This document shows, one piece after another, positions 13,035 to 15,814 of a DNA stretch of 15,814 nt. This stretch comes from Solirubrobacterales bacterium (lineage in GTDB: Bacteria; Actinomycetota; Thermoleophilia; Solirubrobacterales; Solirubrobacteraceae), in contig PMKB01000318.1 in the NCBI GenBank assembly GCA_003157595.1, positions 1 to 15,814 of the forward strand, given 5' to 3'. How positions within the stretch are numbered: position 1 is the first letter of the stretch; every line of letters begins with the position of its first letter. The translations under genes and the position numbers were made by a program. The notes under the pieces were generated by a model. That model was not told the DNA's origin, searched no databases, and saw only the letters and a list, made by a program, of their open reading frames with translations.

Positions 13035-13740
13035 TCCGCCGCCCGTGCCCACGTTGGCGTCGTACGACCTGCTTGCGTCAGAGTATTACGACGCCGCGCT
13101 CCACCCCACATGTGCCAACTTCCGCGACGGTTCTCGGCAAGCGATTGAGACGCTGCTGCCCGCCGCCGCTCCCGCTGCCAGCTGTGAGGTCGGAGCAGGC
13201 GACTCTCTGCTCGCGGCCATCTACCATGGGCGCGAGCTAGACCTCAGCGGCATGCTAATCACCGATTGCTCTGCTGCAATGCTCGAGTATTCGCGGCGTT
13301 TTGTGGACGACAGCGCTCGGCTCGTCCTCGCCGAAGCGAGTCGACTGCCGGTCGCCGATGAGACGCTTGCGCTCGTCGTGGCCTCGCTCGGAGATCCCTT
13401 CGACAAGCCCGATTTCTGGGCGGAAGTCGCACGCGTCCTGACAGAGACCGGAACGTGCGTCATGACTGTGCCCTCGTGGGAGTGGGCGTCGACCTTCCGA
13501 TTGCCGCCGGAGCCGCGAGATGCCGCGAGGTTCGACCTTGCGGACAGGCGCGTCGTATACGTCGAGTCGCATATCCGGCCCCCTGCCGCACAAAGAGAGC
13601 TAATCACATCACATGGTTTGAGTGTGGTACGTACGTGTGCGATCCCGGTCGATCGGTTGACATTGCCGTTGTCGCCTAAGCTCAGTCACCTCCCCGGCTC
13701 GGCGTCCGTCGTCGTGGGGTACGCCGTGCAGCGGCGATGA
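13027..13740 (+). CDS. Class I SAM-dependent methyltransferase
   Basis: A 237-residue protein. Motif I is SCEVGAGDSLLAAI (res 52-65), the acidic end of strand 2 is MLITDCSAAMLEYSRR (75-90), motif III/IV is ASRLPVADETLALVVASLGD, and then EVARVLTETGTCVMTVPSWEW is the post-motif strand and helix. The beginning, YDLLASEYYDAALHPT, resembles the cap of Methyltransf_11/25 enzymes that act on small molecules. No DNA-methylase motif (NPPY or similar) is present, so it is not an R-M methylase. It overlaps the GAF-like sensor gene by 8 nt. The substrate is unknown. Together they could be a stand-alone sensing-and-modifying pair, but no known system of this shape comes to mind. Confidence 0.8.
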   Translation: MTNPPPVPTLASYDLLASEYYDAALHPTCANFRDGSRQAIETLLPAAAPAASCEVGAGDSLLAAIYHGRELDLSGMLITDCSAAMLEYSRRFVDDSARLVLAEASRLPVADETLALVVASLGDPFDKPDFWAEVARVLTETGTCVMTVPSWEWASTFRLPPEPRDAARFDLADRRVVYVESHIRPPAAQRELITSHGLSVVRTCAIPVDRLTLPLSPKLSHLPGSASVVVGYAVQRR

Positions 13741-13936
13741 CGCCATCGCGAGGTGAGTGATGTCCGAGCGAGCAAGCGACCGTATTCTTCCGCCGATGCT
13801 CGTGCGCGCGCCGGTGGCCCTCGGGCCTAGTGCCGGCCATAGCGAGCCGCCATTATCTGCGTGCAGACGGCAGTTGGCCCACGCCGCTACGGCTACTGAG
13901 CAACAGGCGCCCTCACGCCCGCATCGTCGCCGGAGC

Positions 13937-14503
13937 CTAGTCGTGCGCCTCGAGGCCCGCCGCGACGCGGACTGCGAGGGCTAGGACTCGCTCGTCGAGC
14001 TCGGCCGGTTCGAGCTCGTCAGTGGCAAGCTCAAGCGTCGGGCGAACCGGCAAGCTGACAGTCTCGTGCAGACTGTGAGTGCCTTCGATTATTGCTGGCG
14101 TCAGCCGGCCCGTGTTCTCGCGCCGCCGCAAGAGCTCGGGTAGGGATGCTGACAGGTGAGCCAGCGTGAGTGGAGTCTCGGCGTCGCGAGCCACATCGGC
14201 GAGTCGCGTCACCTGATCTTCGTGGAATACGGGCTCCCGACCGTCAACCGGGACGTAGGTAAAGGTTGAGTCGAACACGACCACGAAGTCGCGCCGCAAC
14301 AGCGCGGCTGCGGCGACGCACGCTACGTCGTAGGCCGCCGGCAGAGCATCCTCCCAAGGTTCAACGACCCCCAGCTCAAAGGTCTTGACGATCTGGTCGA
14401 TCTCGAGATGCGCTACAGGTGGTGGCAGTTCGCTCATGAGCTTTGCCGACACCGTTGACTTCCCTGAGTGGGACGGTCCAGTTACGACTACAAGCCGGCG
14501 CAC
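13937..14503 (-). CDS. Small P-loop kinase (AAA/nucleotide-kinase-like)
   Basis: A 188-residue protein taking the GTG at 14503. The frame is open to 14899, but the extension has no recognisable protein character and crosses a strong hairpin. Walker A is VVVTGPSHSGKSTVSAKL (5-22), HLEIDQIVKTFELG (32-45) looks like the nucleotide-monophosphate binding part, FVVVFDSTFTYVP (73-85) is the second strand with an Asp-Ser-Thr, and LPELLRRRENTGRL (121-134) is a lid-like helix with arginines. The layout resembles the AAA_33/zeta-toxin-like and adenylate-kinase-like small kinases. A TATCGT 7 nt before the GTG could be a leaderless -10. It stands alone, convergent with the methyltransferase. The phosphate acceptor is not predictable. 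Confidence 0.72.
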   Translation of the reverse strand: MRRLVVVTGPSHSGKSTVSAKLMSELPPPVAHLEIDQIVKTFELGVVEPWEDALPAAYDVACVAAAALLRRDFVVVFDSTFTYVPVDGREPVFHEDQVTRLADVARDAETPLTLAHLSASLPELLRRRENTGRLTPAIIEGTHSLHETVSLPVRPTLELATDELEPAELDERVLALAVRVAAGLEAHD

Positions 14504-14510
14504 GACAAGA

Positions 14511-14516
14511 ACGATA
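14511..14516 (-). promoter_or_regulatory. Possible -10 of a leaderless promoter for the small kinase
   Basis: TATCGT on the minus strand ends 7 nt before the GTG at 14503. No good -35 is visible. Confidence 0.28.
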
Positions 14517-14697
14517 TCCTGCGAGCTAGAGAAGCGGGCCTTTCGTCGCCGGCGATCTACGCCGCAGACCCACGTGGCTCGCGACAGCGGCCCGGGACGA
14601 CGAACGCGCGGGCGTGCGTGACGCTCCTGGGGGAAACGCTCATAGGGAGTCGGCAAGGTCGGGCGTCGGAAACGCGCGAGAGACCACGGCGCCGAGG

Positions 14698-14734
14698 GGA
14701 CCTCGCGGGCCGGTTCTGCCCGCGAGGTCCTTTT
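14698..14734 (+). terminator. Strong Rho-independent terminator without an obvious gene
   Basis: GGACCTCGCGGGC (14698-14710) pairs perfectly with GCCCGCGAGGTCC (14718-14730) around a 7-nt loop and is followed by TTTT (14731-14734). The T-run makes it a plus-strand terminator, yet no plus-strand gene lies between 13740 and here. It may end an unseen small RNA or be left from a lost gene. Confidence 0.72.
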
Positions 14735-14962
14735 CAGGGCTCCGCGTCCGCGCGCTGGGCACTCGCCGATTTGTCCCGGAGCGCGGTCGCGCAACCCGGG
14801 GCGATGCACGCATTCTCCAACGCATTCGCGTCCATCGCCAGCAACGTGTGGGGGCCGTCTGAATACCGGTCCATCTGCGCCGGTTGAATAGTGGGCCACT
14901 TTGCGTTGAGTCGGAGGTTGTCCGGCTGGTCCCGGACCCTCGTCTGATCGAGCGATTGGGCG

Positions 14963-14968
14963 AGGAGG
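14963..14968 (+). promoter_or_regulatory. Ribosome binding site of istA remnant
   Basis: AGGAGG with 5 nt to the GTG at 14974. It decides this start over upstream in-frame codons and is the strongest Shine-Dalgarno noticed in the window. Confidence 0.65.
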
Positions 14969-14973
14969 AGTGG

Positions 14974-15305
14974 GTGATCAGCGTGGAGCAGTGGGCTGAG
15001 ATCAGGCGGTTGTACTTCGTCGAGCGGTGCTCGAAGCGGGCGATCCATCGGCTGACTGGCTTGCATCGCGACACGATCACGAGAGCGTTGGAGAGCGCGG
15101 TGCCGCCGAAGAACTAGCGGCCGGCGACCGCGTCGAAGTCGATCCGTTCAAGGAGTGGATCTGCGAGCAGTTGCAGGTCGATCCGTCGATTCAGTCGCTG
15201 CGGTTGCGGGAGATGGCGACCGAGCTTGGCTATGCGGGCGGCAAGTCGATCTTCGACGACTATGTTCCGGGACGTCCGTCCTTCGGCTTCAGCGCAGCCC
15301 AGTGA
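14974..15305 (+). pseudogene. istA: IS21-family transposase istA, N-terminal remnant with stop and frameshifts
   Basis: From the GTG the frame reads VISVEQWAEIRRLYFVER, then KRAIHRLTGLHRDTITRAL and PPKN before a TAG at 15115-15117. In the next frame the protein continues with VDPFKEWICEQLQVDPS, then LREMATELGYAGGKSIFDDY. This is the HTH and linker region of an IstA, so at least one nonsense change and one indel near 15135-15140 have occurred. Another shift follows near 15265, where homologues would read YVREVRP. The catalytic core and the istB helper are absent, so the element is dead. Confidence 0.8.
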
Positions 15306-15379
15306 GTTGCCGCGATCGCGGCTCGAGCCGGCCGATGACGTCGCAATGCCGTTTGAGCACAGTTGGTGTTGAAGTGCGC

Positions 15380-15814
15380 TCATGACACCTTCAGTCGCGC
15401 GGCGGCCGCCTCTTCGAAGGAGGCGAGGAATCGCCGCAGAGCCGTCGCTAAAACAGTGAGGTTCGAATCGTTGACGAGATGGGCATCAGCAAGGGCGATC
15501 GGGCAGGCTTTGTCCAGTTGCTCGATCTCGGCAAGGTCGCGCTCATCCAGCTCCGCGCCAGTGAGAGGCCGAACAAGTCGAGTCGCGACACGAGCTTTAC
15601 GAAGCCACCGCGGGGCATGGACCGCGAGGGTCACGACCCCCGTTTCTGCTGAGAGGAGCCGCCACTCGGCACCGCTGTACAGGCCATCGATACAAACGGA
15701 CCGCCCGGTCGATAGAGCCGCCCGAATACGCGGGAGCGTTCGTGCGGCCATGACATCCATTCCGCCGGTCGCCCGGATCGCTTCTCGTACCAGACGCTCG
15801 GATTCCGGCCCTGG
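15380..15814 (-). CDS. P-loop nucleotide kinase-like protein, C-terminal part (5' end outside window)
   Basis: The frame is open to the right edge (145 codons to the stop), so the N-terminus with the expected Walker A lies outside. Visible landmarks: ESERLVREAIRATGGMD, then RAALSTGRSVCIDGLYSGAE (strand with an acidic end, then the G-x-x-S-x-x-E loop), VVTLAVHAPRWLRKARVATR (lid helix with arginines), ERDLAEIEQLDKACPIALAD, and VNDSNLTVLATALRRFL. This order resembles dephospho-CoA-kinase-like and AAA_18-type nucleotide kinases. It is a second small kinase near the one ending at 13937; they are not obviously paralogues. Gene start and substrate cannot be given. Confidence 0.62.
   Translation of the reverse strand, partial: PGPESERLVREAIRATGGMDVMAARTLPRIRAALSTGRSVCIDGLYSGAEWRLLSAETGVVTLAVHAPRWLRKARVATRLVRPLTGAELDERDLAEIEQLDKACPIALADAHLVNDSNLTVLATALRRFLASFEEAAAARLKVS

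Larger units (their letters stand above)
14504..14973. other. 470-nt non-coding stretch with an orphan terminator
   Basis: I see no convincing protein-coding character on either strand here. Its contents are the predicted start region of the small kinase at its left end, an intrinsic terminator at 14698-14734 pointing right, and, from about 14890, what is probably the left end of the broken IS21 element that follows. Confidence 0.5.

Noticed and set aside
13757..13984. 75-codon plus-strand frame with a TATTCT box 7 nt before an internal ATG (13796)
   Set aside because: Third-position GC is not that of the real genes, the peptide is Ala/Arg-rich without motif, and it runs into the kinase 3' end. 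The promoter-like box alone is not enough.
14504..14899. Upstream extension of the small kinase to an ATG at 14899
   Set aside because: The extra 132 residues have no protein character and would be translated through the strong terminator hairpin.
14734..15066. Minus-strand frame with a plausible-looking end (MDANALENACIAPGCATAL)
   Set aside because: Most of it is antisense to the istA remnant, and I recognise no family. It could be a scrap of a lost gene, but support is too thin.
15455..15475. TpsiC-like GGTTCGAATC, suggesting a tRNA
   Set aside because: No acceptor or anticodon stem fits around it, and it lies in a well-supported coding frame.

Overview
This is a high-GC, gene-dense stretch with many 4-nt gene overlaps, GTG starts and several apparently leaderless promoters. 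That points to an actinobacterium. The style of the decayed integrase-core transposases suggests Thermoleophilia (Solirubrobacterales-like), which is inference only. The window reads as a chromosomal defence or accessory island: there are no phage structural genes, no CRISPR array and no tRNA or rRNA, but there are remnants of at least two IS types.

Region A (1-6099) is the most unusual part. One minus-strand operon starts at 5619 and runs off the left edge. In transcription order it encodes a small acyl carrier protein, an XRE-type repressor, an ImmA/IrrE-like metallopeptidase fused to a chagasin-like inhibitor of cysteine proteases, a cytoplasmic papain-like protease, a thymidylate-synthase-like pyrimidine hydroxymethylase, a 5-hydroxymethyl-dU DNA kinase-like protein (also called alpha-glutamyl/putrescinyl thymine pyrophosphorylase), a DUF1599/Nmad1-like protein, and a two-domain TylF-like methyltransferase cut by the window edge. 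A holo-ACP synthase gene diverges from the operon head. The shared intergenic region carries repeated CTGTCGG half-sites that overlap the predicted promoters. My reading is a regulated pyrimidine (DNA base) hypermodification pathway that uses a dedicated phosphopantetheine carrier and is controlled by a protease/inhibitor circuit. A modified-nucleoside biosynthesis pathway is the main alternative.

Region B (6202-8265, minus strand) holds a SLATT/DUF4231 two-TM effector, the C-terminal half of a nucleoside-phosphorylase-family enzyme, and a phosphoribosyltransferase-like gene. The 5' end of the last gene is frameshifted and runs into a transposase remnant, so this defence module is probably broken.

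Region C (8266-11743, plus strand) has a 17-bp perfect inverted repeat and then a tightly overlapping trio: nucleosidase/phosphorylase, NACHT-like STAND NTPase with HEAT-like repeats, and cytidine deaminase. This looks like an intact nucleotide-targeting immune operon. Fragments of the same kind of transposase lie on both sides of it.

Region D (12195-13740, plus) is a pair of a membrane-anchored GAF-like sensor and a class I methyltransferase. Region E (13741-15814) holds a small P-loop kinase, an orphan terminator, a broken IS21 istA, and a second P-loop nucleotide-kinase-like gene cut by the right edge.
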